DNA of 64,000 bases from Rhizobium sp. CIAT894 (GTDB lineage Bacteria; Pseudomonadota; Alphaproteobacteria; Rhizobiales; Rhizobiaceae). Where the stretch lies: contig NZ_CP020947.1 of NCBI RefSeq assembly GCF_000172795.2, forward strand, positions 3,493,501 through 3,557,500, given 5' to 3'. The notes under the pieces are model-generated. The model made no database searches, had not been told where the DNA came from, and worked only from the letters and a program-made list of their open reading frames with translations. Of the stretch, positions 17,180-25,852 are shown piece by piece. How positions within the stretch are numbered: the first letter of the stretch is position 1; every line of letters starts with the position of its first letter. The translations under genes and the position numbers were made by a program.

Positions 17180-18091
17180 ATGAACAATCAATGTGTCGTC
17201 TACGTCACGGATGTCGAGTATTCGTTTCCGACTATTCTCTCGGCACTTCAGGCTCGCAAATTCGCAAGCCCCGCAACCGATGTCTGCGTGCTTATGTCGG
17301 AACGCCTCGATAATTTCGAAGAGCTGAAAGCCCTGCTCGCAACGAGTGGGGTCGACTTGATCGATGCGACCGAAGCGCTGCAGGACTCGCTCGGCAAGCT
17401 CGACGGATCGCATTTCCAGGGACGCATCAGCGTCAGCACCATGGCCAAGCTGGTCCTGTGCGAGATCCTGCCTGCCAACTATACCCAGATCATCTACCTC
17501 GATGGGGATACGCAGATCGTCAGCGATCTCGGGAAGCTCGAAAGTGCCACCGTGCCCGAGGGCAGGTTTTTCGCAGCGCGCGATTACACAGCGATCCATG
17601 ACTTCCTCGACACGGGAAAGAGCAGCCGCTATTTCAATGCGGGGGTCCTGAAATTCCATCGCAACGGCTGGATCGGACAGGAGGCGCTTGAGCTTTTCGC
17701 CAGAAATCCCGACGCCTGCGAGGGCAAACATGATCAGGGTGCGTTGAATTATGTCTGCGGTTCATCGCTCATCCTCGTTTCGAACCGCTGGAACTTTCCC
17801 AAACAGTTCCTTCATCTGGTGAACATGTCCTCCTTGTCGATCGTCCATTACATGGCGCATCCGAAGCCGTGGCATGGCACCTTCTTTCCCTGGACCGACA
17901 GAGAAAGCCAAGTATACGTCGACCTGCGCAAAGCCCATCCGATTTATAACGCGCTGTATCGCGGAATAAACTTCGATCGTAAGTTCCTGTATAAGTACCG
18001 GTCGGTGCGGGCCCGGATCAACCACGCAATTCAACGGAGCGGGCCCAACCCGCGGGTCCAAAGCCTGCTGGTTGGCGATTACGCCGTATGA
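17180..18091 (+). CDS. Glycosyltransferase family 8-like protein
   Basis: A 303-residue GT-A enzyme of the GT8 type (LgtC/glycogenin-like). The metal-binding DxD is in IIYLDGDTQIVSDL at about residues 107-120. YFNAGVLKFHR, HDQGALNYV and the HYMAHPKPWH motif that completes the GT8 metal site are all present. It would transfer a hexose, often galactose or glucose, with retention, perhaps as a side-chain transferase for the locus polysaccharide. It has its own ribosome site (GGAAGGG) and stands about 300 bp from the small membrane protein gene, so it is probably transcribed separately from the main operon. Confidence 0.85.
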   Translation: MNNQCVVYVTDVEYSFPTILSALQARKFASPATDVCVLMSERLDNFEELKALLATSGVDLIDATEALQDSLGKLDGSHFQGRISVSTMAKLVLCEILPANYTQIIYLDGDTQIVSDLGKLESATVPEGRFFAARDYTAIHDFLDTGKSSRYFNAGVLKFHRNGWIGQEALELFARNPDACEGKHDQGALNYVCGSSLILVSNRWNFPKQFLHLVNMSSLSIVHYMAHPKPWHGTFFPWTDRESQVYVDLRKAHPIYNALYRGINFDRKFLYKYRSVRARINHAIQRSGPNPRVQSLLVGDYAV

Positions 18092-18219
18092 AGCATCATT
18101 GGTTCGCTTGGGATGAATATCGTGGCTGATCTCGGCAGCGCCGGTCGAGCCGTGGATTGCAGGCGCAAGCACAAGTCTTCATCCATTCCTTCCAGGATGG
18201 ATAATGTTCAGGACAGAAT

Positions 18220-19242
18220 ATGAGCTATAGGGCTTCCGCCGCCAGTATCTCGCATTACGCCAAAGCCCGCCTGCGCCGGTCGCTCAAGGCTCGTCAGCTT
18301 CGCTACGACCTGCTGCGCAGCGGGCTCAAGCAAGCGCGTCACGTCGTCGTCTGCGTCATCCGCGACGAGGGGCACCGGCTGGCATTCTTCCTCCAGTATT
18401 ATCGCGATCTCGGCTTCGAGCACTTCATCTGCATCGACAACGGCTCGACCGATGGCACGGTGGAGCTGCTGTCCAGCTTCGACGATGTCTCTCTTCTTTC
18501 GGCTCACGGGTCCTACAAGGCGGCGAGATTCGGAAACGACTGGATCAACGAAGTCATCAACCGGCACTGCCGCGGGAAATGGGTTCTCTATGTCGATGCG
18601 GACGAGTTCCTGGTCTATCCGCATTGCGACACACGGCCGATCGATCAATTGACCGCCTATATCGATTCCACCGGCGGCCATTCGCTGCGCGCTGTCATGA
18701 TCGACATGTATAGCCCGAATCCCGTTCTCGAAAACATCTGCGAACCCGGCCGCAATCCGCTTGAGGTCTGCAATCTCTTCGACCGATCCGGCTACGTCGC
18801 GCATTTCGACAAACGCAACTGGACGATATGGATCAAGGGAGGCGTTCGCGGGCGCGTCTATTTCCACGACAGGCTCTGGGACGGCCCCGCGCTCAACAAG
18901 ATACCTCTCGTCTATGTGACGGGGGAACGTCTTTTTCTCAAGTCGTCACACCAGGTCTGGCCACTCTCTCTGAATCTGGGCGACATGCACGGAGCGCTCG
19001 GCGTATCCGGCGCGCTGCTGCATTTCAAGTTCCTGTCGACCTTCGTGCATAAGGTTGCCGACGCAGCGCACCGATCCCAGCACACGGAGGAATATACGGT
19101 ATATTCCGCGGGCAAAGACATGGACGACTTCGTCTATGACGATACGGGCACCTATAGAAGCTGGAAAGACCTCTCCGATCACGGTCTCATCCAGGGTGAA
19201 GGGTGGAAATACTGGAGGAATGCAGCAGAAAGCGATGTCTGA
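18220..19242 (+). CDS. Glycosyltransferase family 2-like protein (GT2/GT92 type)
   Basis: A 340-residue GT-A fold protein. The motif series VVVCVIRDEGHRLAFFLQYYRDLGFEHFICIDNGSTDGT and WVLYVDADEFLVYP is that of the Glyco_tranf_2_4/GT92-like group. In that group, the DADEF aspartates bind the metal and nucleotide sugar. The histidines in ALLHFKFLSTFVHK fit a C-terminal catalytic region. It lies 130 bp after the GT8 gene on the same strand and is probably co-transcribed. It ends convergently with regulator B. Acceptor unknown; a decoration enzyme for the neighbouring polysaccharide is a reasonable inference. Confidence 0.83.
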   Translation: MSYRASAASISHYAKARLRRSLKARQLRYDLLRSGLKQARHVVVCVIRDEGHRLAFFLQYYRDLGFEHFICIDNGSTDGTVELLSSFDDVSLLSAHGSYKAARFGNDWINEVINRHCRGKWVLYVDADEFLVYPHCDTRPIDQLTAYIDSTGGHSLRAVMIDMYSPNPVLENICEPGRNPLEVCNLFDRSGYVAHFDKRNWTIWIKGGVRGRVYFHDRLWDGPALNKIPLVYVTGERLFLKSSHQVWPLSLNLGDMHGALGVSGALLHFKFLSTFVHKVADAAHRSQHTEEYTVYSAGKDMDDFVYDDTGTYRSWKDLSDHGLIQGEGWKYWRNAAESDV

Positions 19243-19380
19243 GGTTCGCAGCCGCAACGGATGGGTCAAGGGGGTTGTCCGACAGTCCAAAATCCGCAGC
19301 GACCGGCGCGGCCGAAAGACACGTGACGCGGTAGCGGCGGATCACGGGAGTTTTCCTCTGCTCCCTCCACGGAGCGAAGC

Positions 19381-20133
19381 TCAGACGAGGGACGTCTCCC
19401 CCTCGGCATAAGCTTCAAGCGCTTTCCGATTGAGAATACGGATTTTGCCTTGCGTCCCGTCGACCACTTTGCTCTCGCGCAAGCGCCGCAGGCACTGGTT
19501 GACCTTTTCACGCGACGCCGGCAGCGTCGCGGCCAGGTCATGTTGGGAGATAATCAGTTCATCGCCGCTGTTCTGCGCATCCGTTCGGTACAAGGAGGAA
19601 AGACGCAATAACGTCCAGGCCAATCTCTGCCTCAAATTCGATCCGGCGTTGGAAATGATCCTCAGCTCGAGTTCGGAAACACGCGCCAGCGCCTTCGACA
19701 GGATCTTCACCTGGAATTGCGGATCGTTGGCACATAGGTCCCGCAGCAATCGGCCGTCGAAGTAATGCAGTTCACAATCGGACGAGGCTCGATATTCGAG
19801 ATTGAGAGATTGCTTGCGCAGCACCTCCAGCTCGCCGATCAAGCCGCCTTTCGGAATGATCTCCACGATAAACTCCCGCCCATCGGCAAGCGGGGTGCTT
19901 GCCCTCACCATTCCGCGATGGACGCGGGCGAACATATCGATGAGGACGCCAGCGCCGGCAATAACCTCCCCGCGGCGAAATTTTCGAACACTCGTGCGGC
20001 AAAACGGAAACTCGTGATCCAAATCCGCCCGGCGGCCGTATTCGTGACCTGCAGGCCCGCAAGTAACCGCTTCACCCGTTCGCGGAGCACTTTCCTCAGT
20101 CCTGCCGCCTCGGATGTTAATCATCCCGTCCAT
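19381..20133 (-). CDS. Crp/Fnr-family regulator B (paralogue of regulator A)
   Basis: A 250-residue Crp-type regulator, collinear with regulator A over its whole length. The effector barrel (GREFIVEIIPKGGLIGELEVL) and the HTH are very similar. The helix region DLAATLPASREKVNQCLRRLRE is identical to that of A, so both should bind the same operator. The ATG at 20133 lies 9 nt after GGAG, a setting matching A. Unlike A it is not followed by a glycosyltransferase operon but ends convergently with the GT2 gene. Across the spacer it faces a decayed sugar transferase, so this is the regulator of a shrunken duplicate locus. Confidence 0.9.
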   Translation of the reverse strand: MDGMINIRGGRTEESAPRTGEAVTCGPAGHEYGRRADLDHEFPFCRTSVRKFRRGEVIAGAGVLIDMFARVHRGMVRASTPLADGREFIVEIIPKGGLIGELEVLRKQSLNLEYRASSDCELHYFDGRLLRDLCANDPQFQVKILSKALARVSELELRIISNAGSNLRQRLAWTLLRLSSLYRTDAQNSGDELIISQHDLAATLPASREKVNQCLRRLRESKVVDGTQGKIRILNRKALEAYAEGETSLV

Positions 20134-20502
20134 TACGAGCAACTCCACGCAGACTAATTGGTTCACCGCCGCCGAAAACATTCGTAATGAGTCAAATTGG
20201 AAAGTCAAATAATAATAATATAAAAATTTCGTGTTAAACTATACATAAATCTGATTGGTCCTCATATTTCAATATATTAAAATTGCCATTGAATTCTATT
20301 GGACGGAAATTTCAGAAGCTATGTGACAATTTTTATACAATTGACAGCGGCCGCACACCGAAAGAATAAATCAAGAAATTCCTGATAAAAATTACAAATA
20401 AAAACAAATTCAATTAATACTCAAACCACGCAGATCGAAATGAATAATTATTTTAAGTATTCACAAGAATTTCTTTGAGGTGTAAGTATTTTATTCACGA
20501 TT
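20134..20502. promoter_or_regulatory. AT-rich divergent promoter region B
   Basis: About 370 bp with no gene, very AT-rich, placed as region A is: regulator on the left, sugar transferase on the right. It shares AAGTCAAATAA (20202-20212) and the sequence around the MTLVTD start codon (TTTATTCACGATTATGAC versus TTTATTAAGGATTATGAC) with region A. The middle has diverged and lacks the 8-bp dyad seen at A. Confidence 0.55.
20202..20212. promoter_or_regulatory. Motif AAGTCAAATAA upstream of regulator B
   Basis: Second exact copy of the 11-bp motif, 69 bp before the start of regulator B; the first is 72 bp before regulator A. It is the only strongly conserved block I see in the two regulator-proximal spacers, apart from the ribosome site. 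Confidence 0.4.
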
Positions 20503-21211
20503 ATGACCTTGGTCACAGACATCGAGCCTGGATTAAAACAAGCTTTGGCTGTGATTTCTGGGATTCGTTCTAATGAGGACGCGGATGACGGGAAAAAATC
20601 AAGGCATCAACGCAACCCAAACCTGGCGGGATTTCGCCGGAGCCCGACAGAACAGGCATCCCTCCAACTCGTCACAATCCCGCACGATCAGCAGAATTCT
20701 GAAGCGCGCCCTGGATATCCTCATTGCGGCAACTCTTCTATTACTTCTGTCGCCGCTCCTTTTATCGGTGGCCGTCATCGTCACGTTTGGCGACGGGGGG
20801 GCTGTTTTCAATTCCCATCGTCGGATCGGTTATAAAGGAAAAGAGTTTGGTTGCCTGGAATTTCGGACCGTGCATGTAACGGTGATCGGCGATGTATTGC
20901 AGCGCTCAAACCTTGAGAAGCTTCCGCAATTGATCAATGTGCTGCTTGGCCATATGAGCCTCGTCGGTCCCCACGCGATTACAAAAGACGAACTGCCGCG
21001 TTACGGTGAACATGCCGATGCCTATATGTCCGTCCGTCCAGGCCTGACTGGTCATTGGCAGAGCGGTGGGCGCAGCGACATCAGCTATCAAATTTCTCTC
21101 GATGTCGACTATCTGTCCGAATGGACGCTCGCGCGGGATTTCGTGATCATGGCAAGAACGGTGTTTGCCCTGGTTTCCCGGCACGCCCTGCTGCCAAGGC
21201 AGGAGCTGTGA
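20503..21211 (+). pseudogene. Degenerate sugar-1-phosphate transferase, copy B (frameshifted)
   Basis: Paralogue of the transferase at 9722. It begins with the same MTLVTD leader at 20503, but homology continues in another frame from about 20573 (LKRALDILIAATLLLLLSPLLL onward). A frameshift therefore lies near 20570-20600. Relative to copy A, about 32 codons after the FRT motif are deleted. KFRTM is EFRTV, the catalytic Asp-Glu dyad is Glu-Lys (20915-20920), and GPRP is GPHA. A product starting at 20573 would be 212 residues, with an intact membrane helix but no catalytic dyad. It is either a pseudogene or a catalytically dead membrane protein. Confidence 0.8.
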
Positions 21212-21273
21212 CGTTCTGACACGAGGCCGGGATAGCTCTCGCCGATGTCTCATCCCTGGCGCCAGCCATCGCT

Positions 21274-21576
21274 TTATCCGTGAGGGCGCTTGCCGGTCAC
21301 ATGCGGCCGATCGGCGATGGAGTCCCTCCTCCGGCGTTTTTGGATATGCGCCCATAATGCGAAGGCGAATAGCCCCGCCAGATAACATATTTCCATCAAA
21401 GCAAGCAGCTGGAGGCAAGAAACGCTCGTTTCCCCAAAGGAAGAACCTCTCAGCAGGATCATGGCGCCCCAGGCCGCGACCAGCAGAAATGCGAAAATTG
21501 CGAAGGCCCAGGCGCGAATTGTCGCTCCGGCAGCGACGGAGACTGCAACCACGATGAGGGTGCTTTTCAGCATCAT
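21274..21576 (-). CDS. Small inner-membrane protein B (paralogue of protein A), possibly ExoX/SyrA-like
   Basis: A 100-residue membrane protein with three hydrophobic segments and a basic tail (HIQKRRRRDS). It shares IRAWAFAIFA, the LALMEICYLAGLF block and the GKRPHG end with the protein at 16577-16876. ATG 21576 has AGGAG 6 nt upstream. It is convergent with the decayed sugar transferase, only about 60 bp away, so it occupies the same place at the end of the module as protein A. The frame is intact although its neighbour has decayed, which suggests it is still used. The function is inferred as for protein A. Confidence 0.72.
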   Translation of the reverse strand: MMLKSTLIVVAVSVAAGATIRAWAFAIFAFLLVAAWGAMILLRGSSFGETSVSCLQLLALMEICYLAGLFAFALWAHIQKRRRRDSIADRPHVTGKRPHG

Positions 21577-22062
21577 TCCTGCTCCTCTCTTCACACCTCC
21601 TTCAAGCCGCCGTCAGCCCTGAATGCATGACGAAACGTGAAGTCGAAACGAGGTCCGATTAAAGTATTTTATCTGTTATCGTTAAAATATTGCTAAGGCC
21701 GCTCAACAAGTCGAACGAGCTACGCCGTGGAATATTCGGCTATTCATCCAGCAAAGGCGCTCTACGCCAAAAAAAATCAAGAAATTCGCAGATATTGCGG
21801 CCGAGAGGATTTAGGCATTGGGGAGCTTAACACAGGAACTATTGATGTGCAGGCGCGGCATTCTCCAATCGAACGGAAGCATTCGTCCGTTGGCGAAAAG
21901 ATGGGGCTGCACATAGGTTTAGGACGCGTGCATTACATTAGAACCGCCGGCTGCCCACCTGCAACGATCGCCACAATAAAAACAGGGTTCGCGGCAATGG
22001 CGAACCCTGCTGATCCCTGGCCGATTAAGCTGCACCGGGAATTGCCGGCCTCGAACGGAAAC
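21577..22062. other. Gene-free spacer with the acyltransferase terminator
   Basis: About 490 bp without a supportable gene. It contains the upstream region of small protein B and, near its right end, the terminator hairpin of the acyltransferase gene (21976-22009). A long open frame on the plus strand here runs on antisense through the acyltransferase gene and shows no family resemblance. Confidence 0.5.
21976..22009 (-). terminator. Rho-independent terminator of the acyltransferase gene
   Basis: A perfect 10-bp stem, CAGGGTTCGC (21983-21992) and GCGAACCCTG (22000-22009), with a 7-nt loop. On the minus strand it is followed by TTTTTATT. It lies about 50 bp after the acyltransferase stop. Confidence 0.85.
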
Positions 22063-23166
22063 CTATTTCGAAGCCGCCCCGGCCAATTTCGCGCCGCGCT
22101 GAAGGCTGAGGTTTTCAAGCCAGGCGACTTGTTTCCTCAATTTCAGTGCCGGCTTTTCGACGAATCTCCACGAGAGCGCAGCAAAGCAAGTGGCAACGAT
22201 GCTGCAGACGAGGCCATTCAGCAACCAGTTATGCGCCCACGGCCCGAGCGCCACGAACGCCTGTTGGATGGGATAGCCATAGAGGAAGACGCCGTAGGAG
22301 TAGTCGGCTCCCCGCAGAATGCCAAGCTTGCGGGGCGAGGTCAGACCGAGGAAGACCGTGACATATCCCATCGCCGGAATGGCGATGAAGTCCCCGAAGG
22401 AGGTGAACCAATAGACCCACAGGATCACGGCCACCGAGGCGAGGAAAATTCTTACATCCCACAGCACCTTGTCCTTGTAGAGGTAAAAGGTCACCCCTAC
22501 GAGAAAAGCACAAATAAGCAGATTTCCCGACGCGGTCGTGGGCATTGTTGCCCAGTCGCTTTCGTGTTTCCAATACCTTGCGATACCGAAGCCGATGATC
22601 AAAGCCGGCGTGACGATAAGGGCAATCACCCGCCGCCTGACCACGCCGAACACGAAGAGGGCGGCGATCACCATATAACACTCAAGCTCGAAGGGCACGG
22701 TCCAGAGCTGTCCATTCACCATCGCCGCGTCGGGATTATCCAGGAACACTCCGGGAAGATTGAAGTGAATATGCCCGGTGACGTTCAGCAGATAGGTAAA
22801 GAACTGAGGATCGGTGAAGTAGTCACGCAGGTCATACTCCGTATAGATCGCTCCGAGTATAAAGGCAGCCAGCAATACCTCCACCGCGAGAGCGGGATAG
22901 ATCCGGATAAATCGGTTACCGAGAAAAGAGATCAATGTCTTCGACCGTTCAAGACTGCCGGCCACCAGGAAGCCGCTCAACACAAAGAACATGGGCAGCA
23001 CTGACTTCATGAAAGGGCGGAAGGACGACTCCCAAAGAAAAAGGTCATCTCCATACGTGACGCGGGCCGTATGGATCCAAAGCACTGAAAAAGCCAACAG
23101 TAATCGCATGTAATCGAACCCTGTCGGTCGCCCGTTCGCTAGGTCAAGCTTTTCGCCGAGAAACAT
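22063..23166 (-). CDS. Acyltransferase family 3 membrane protein (OafA/ExoZ type)
   Basis: A 367-residue integral membrane O-acyltransferase. The N-terminal motif RPTGFDYMRLLLAFSVLWIHTARV carries the catalytic-type histidine. FFVLSGFLVAGSL and RFIRIYPALAVEVLLAA are family hallmarks, and about ten hydrophobic helices follow. Such proteins acetylate or succinylate surface polysaccharides, so the nearby polysaccharide locus is the probable target (inference). The ATG at 23166 has AAGGGG upstream and removes a non-conserved 37-codon extension. It is monocistronic, with its own terminator. Confidence 0.9.
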   Translation of the reverse strand: MFLGEKLDLANGRPTGFDYMRLLLAFSVLWIHTARVTYGDDLFLWESSFRPFMKSVLPMFFVLSGFLVAGSLERSKTLISFLGNRFIRIYPALAVEVLLAAFILGAIYTEYDLRDYFTDPQFFTYLLNVTGHIHFNLPGVFLDNPDAAMVNGQLWTVPFELECYMVIAALFVFGVVRRRVIALIVTPALIIGFGIARYWKHESDWATMPTTASGNLLICAFLVGVTFYLYKDKVLWDVRIFLASVAVILWVYWFTSFGDFIAIPAMGYVTVFLGLTSPRKLGILRGADYSYGVFLYGYPIQQAFVALGPWAHNWLLNGLVCSIVATCFAALSWRFVEKPALKLRKQVAWLENLSLQRGAKLAGAASK

Positions 23167-23421
23167 CTGTGCCCCTTTCAGAAGTATTGACGCAGTTTGA
23201 AATGGCGTTCCGTTGTCACGGAGCGGCTGCGATACCCTTGCCGGATTGGCACCGCATGTCAGTGACCACAGGTACATCAGGAAAAAATTGAACGAGAGAG
23301 CCCCCTCTCCCGAAGACGAGATAGCTGACCATCAAGCCAATGGCCCTGTGCTTCCCGAGGTGCCACGCGACGGTCGGAGTGGGAATCCAGGCGATCGGGC
23401 GGCGGATTGGATAAGCAAACT

Positions 23422-25740
23422 ATGAAATTTCTGGCCACCCTGTTCTGTATTGTTCTCACTCTTATCGGATTGGGGCTGATGGGAGGCGGCGCGTGGCTGC
23501 TGAGCCTCGGCGGTTCGCCCTATTATGCGATCGCCGGGCTTACCTATCTGGCGGCCGCACTTCTGCTGTGGCGCCGCAAGACGTCTGGCGGCCTCCTGGT
23601 TCTGTTTGTCGCCGTCTTGACCCTTCCCTGGGCGCTCTGGGAGTCGGGCAGCAATTTCTGGGCGCTCTTTGCCCGCCTGATGTCTCCGATTGCGCTGGCG
23701 GGCTTTGCACTTTTCTTTGCACCACTGCGTTCTCCGACCGCCAACCGGAAGCTCTTCCATGGCGGCGCCCTGCTTGCCGCCATCCTCTTCGTTGCGGGTT
23801 TTAGCCTGGCTTTCACGCCGCACGGCATTGTCCGCCCCTCTCCCGATATCCCCGCCTACAAGACCGCCAAGGGCGACAACGCACCCTCCGACTGGACATC
23901 CTATGGCCGCAGCACGGCAGGAGATCGCTATTCTCCCTTCGATCAGATCAACCGGAGCAATGTCGCCAAACTCGACCTTGCCTGGACATACCGCACCGGA
24001 AAGAGCGAAGGCGCCGATCAGAACACGCCGCTGCAGATCGGCGATACGGTCTACACCTGCACGCCGACAGATGTGATTGCAGCACTGGATGCGGATACTG
24101 GCAGACCCCGCTGGACCTTCGACCCCAAGGCATCAGCGCCCTATTGGCAGCGTTGCCGCGGCCTCGGTTATTACAAGCTGCCGCAGGAGGCTCAATCCGC
24201 CGATGGTCTTTGCAACGAGCGCCTGGTGCAGACAACCATCGATGCCCGCCTCCTGGAGATCGACAGCAAGACCGGCGCGCCCTGCAAGGGCTTCGGAGAC
24301 GATGGCACCGTGCTGCTTTCCCAGGGTATGGGGGAAGTCAAATCCGGCTATTATTTCCAGACGTCGGCGCCACTGATCGCCCGCAATCTGATCGTCGTCG
24401 GAGGCTGGGTCATTGACAATCAGGAGGTTGGCGAGCCCTCGGGCGTCATCCGCGCGTTCAATGTCGTCACCGGCGAGCTCGAATGGGCATGGGATCTCGG
24501 CAATCCCGAGATTACCAAACTTCCGCCGGAGGGTCAGACCTATACGCGGGCCACGCCCAATATGTGGACGACGGCCGCATTCGACGACAAGCTCGGTCTG
24601 ATCTACGCACCGCTCGGCAATACCACCCCGGACTATTACGGCGTCAATCGCCCTGCTTTCGCCGATCGATACAATGCCACGCTGGTGGCCCTCGATGTCA
24701 CGACGGGACGGGAGAAATGGAAATTCCAGACCGTGCATCACGACATCTGGGACTATGACCTCCCGGCTCAGCCGGCTCTGATCGACCTGCCTGATGGCAA
24801 CGGCGCCACCGTGCCTGCTCTCCTGCAGACCACCAAACGCGGGCAGCTTTTCCTGCTAAACCGTCAGACCGGCGCACCGCTTGCCGAAGTTCAAGAGAAG
24901 CCAGTGCCGCAGCAAGGCGGCGCGCCGGAGGAGAAATTGTCTCCGACGCAGCCCTATTCCGTCGGCATGCCGACAATCGGCGCGGACCGCGTGACGGAAG
25001 AGACGGCCTGGGGCCTGACGATGTTCGATCAGCTGGCCTGCCGTATCGCCTTTCGGAAGCTGCGTTATGACGGCGATTTCACCCCGATCGGCACGCAGCA
25101 GGCGATCCAGCAGCCGGGGAACCTCGGCGGCCTCAACTGGGGCAGCATATCGGTCGATTTGCCCAACAACCGCGTCTTCATGAACGATATTCGCGTGCCC
25201 AGCCTCTTCGCGCTCATTCCGCGGCAAGACTATGTCGATTTCGCCCTCACGACGACGGCACACGGCCCCTCCGCCCCGCAGCGCGGCACGCCTTACGGCA
25301 TGTCGACCGAGATGTGGACTTCGAGACTGCGGGTTCCCTGCACGCAACCGCCCTTCGGCACCGTTACCGCCGTGGATCTGACCACCCGCAAGATCGCCTG
25401 GCAGGTCCCGGCCGGGACCGCCGAAGAACTTGGGCCGTTCAAGGTCAAAAGCAATCTGCCGATGCCGATGGGCCTGCCGAGTTACGCCGGCACCTCGGCG
25501 ACCGCCGGCGGCATCGTCTTCTTCGCCGGCTTTCAAGACTATTATATAAGAGCCTATGACGCCGAGAACGGGACCGAGCTCTGGAAATATCCCCTGCCGG
25601 TCGGCTCGAGCGCCACGCCCATGACCTATGTCTCGCCGAAAACCGGCAAGCAATATGTCCTGATATCGGTCGGTGGAGCCCCCTATTCGACAGACGACGG
25701 CGACTACGTCCTGGCGTTTTCGCTGAAGAACGGGGATTAG
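23422..25740 (+). CDS. gcd: Membrane-bound PQQ-dependent glucose dehydrogenase
   Basis: A 772-residue quinoprotein of the glucose/quinate/shikimate dehydrogenase family. Five N-terminal membrane helices (about residues 1-130) precede a beta-propeller that begins at DWTSYGRSTAGDRYSPFDQI. Recognisable propeller motifs include LDLAWTYRTG, TPLQIGDTVYTCTP, HHDIWDYDLPAQP and GGLNWGSISVD. It would oxidise aldoses in the periplasm to lactones and pass electrons to ubiquinone, given PQQ. The ATG at 23422 is chosen over an in-frame TTG at 23407. It is divergent from the acyltransferase. No PQQ synthesis genes are in the window. Confidence 0.92.
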   Translation: MKFLATLFCIVLTLIGLGLMGGGAWLLSLGGSPYYAIAGLTYLAAALLLWRRKTSGGLLVLFVAVLTLPWALWESGSNFWALFARLMSPIALAGFALFFAPLRSPTANRKLFHGGALLAAILFVAGFSLAFTPHGIVRPSPDIPAYKTAKGDNAPSDWTSYGRSTAGDRYSPFDQINRSNVAKLDLAWTYRTGKSEGADQNTPLQIGDTVYTCTPTDVIAALDADTGRPRWTFDPKASAPYWQRCRGLGYYKLPQEAQSADGLCNERLVQTTIDARLLEIDSKTGAPCKGFGDDGTVLLSQGMGEVKSGYYFQTSAPLIARNLIVVGGWVIDNQEVGEPSGVIRAFNVVTGELEWAWDLGNPEITKLPPEGQTYTRATPNMWTTAAFDDKLGLIYAPLGNTTPDYYGVNRPAFADRYNATLVALDVTTGREKWKFQTVHHDIWDYDLPAQPALIDLPDGNGATVPALLQTTKRGQLFLLNRQTGAPLAEVQEKPVPQQGGAPEEKLSPTQPYSVGMPTIGADRVTEETAWGLTMFDQLACRIAFRKLRYDGDFTPIGTQQAIQQPGNLGGLNWGSISVDLPNNRVFMNDIRVPSLFALIPRQDYVDFALTTTAHGPSAPQRGTPYGMSTEMWTSRLRVPCTQPPFGTVTAVDLTTRKIAWQVPAGTAEELGPFKVKSNLPMPMGLPSYAGTSATAGGIVFFAGFQDYYIRAYDAENGTELWKYPLPVGSSATPMTYVSPKTGKQYVLISVGGAPYSTDDGDYVLAFSLKNGD

Positions 25741-25852
25741 CTGCCGGTCATCCTCTCAGCTTCAAGAAACCGGCCGAAGGCAGTAGGGATTTGGCGGCGT
25801 CAACCGTCACTCTGTGCTATTTTGGATCCGACGAGGAACTGAGGTTACGGGC

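Noticed and set aside
21727..23004. 425-codon open frame on the plus strand across the acyltransferase gene
   Set aside because: It is antisense to the acyltransferase and passes through that gene's terminator hairpin, with no recognisable domain.
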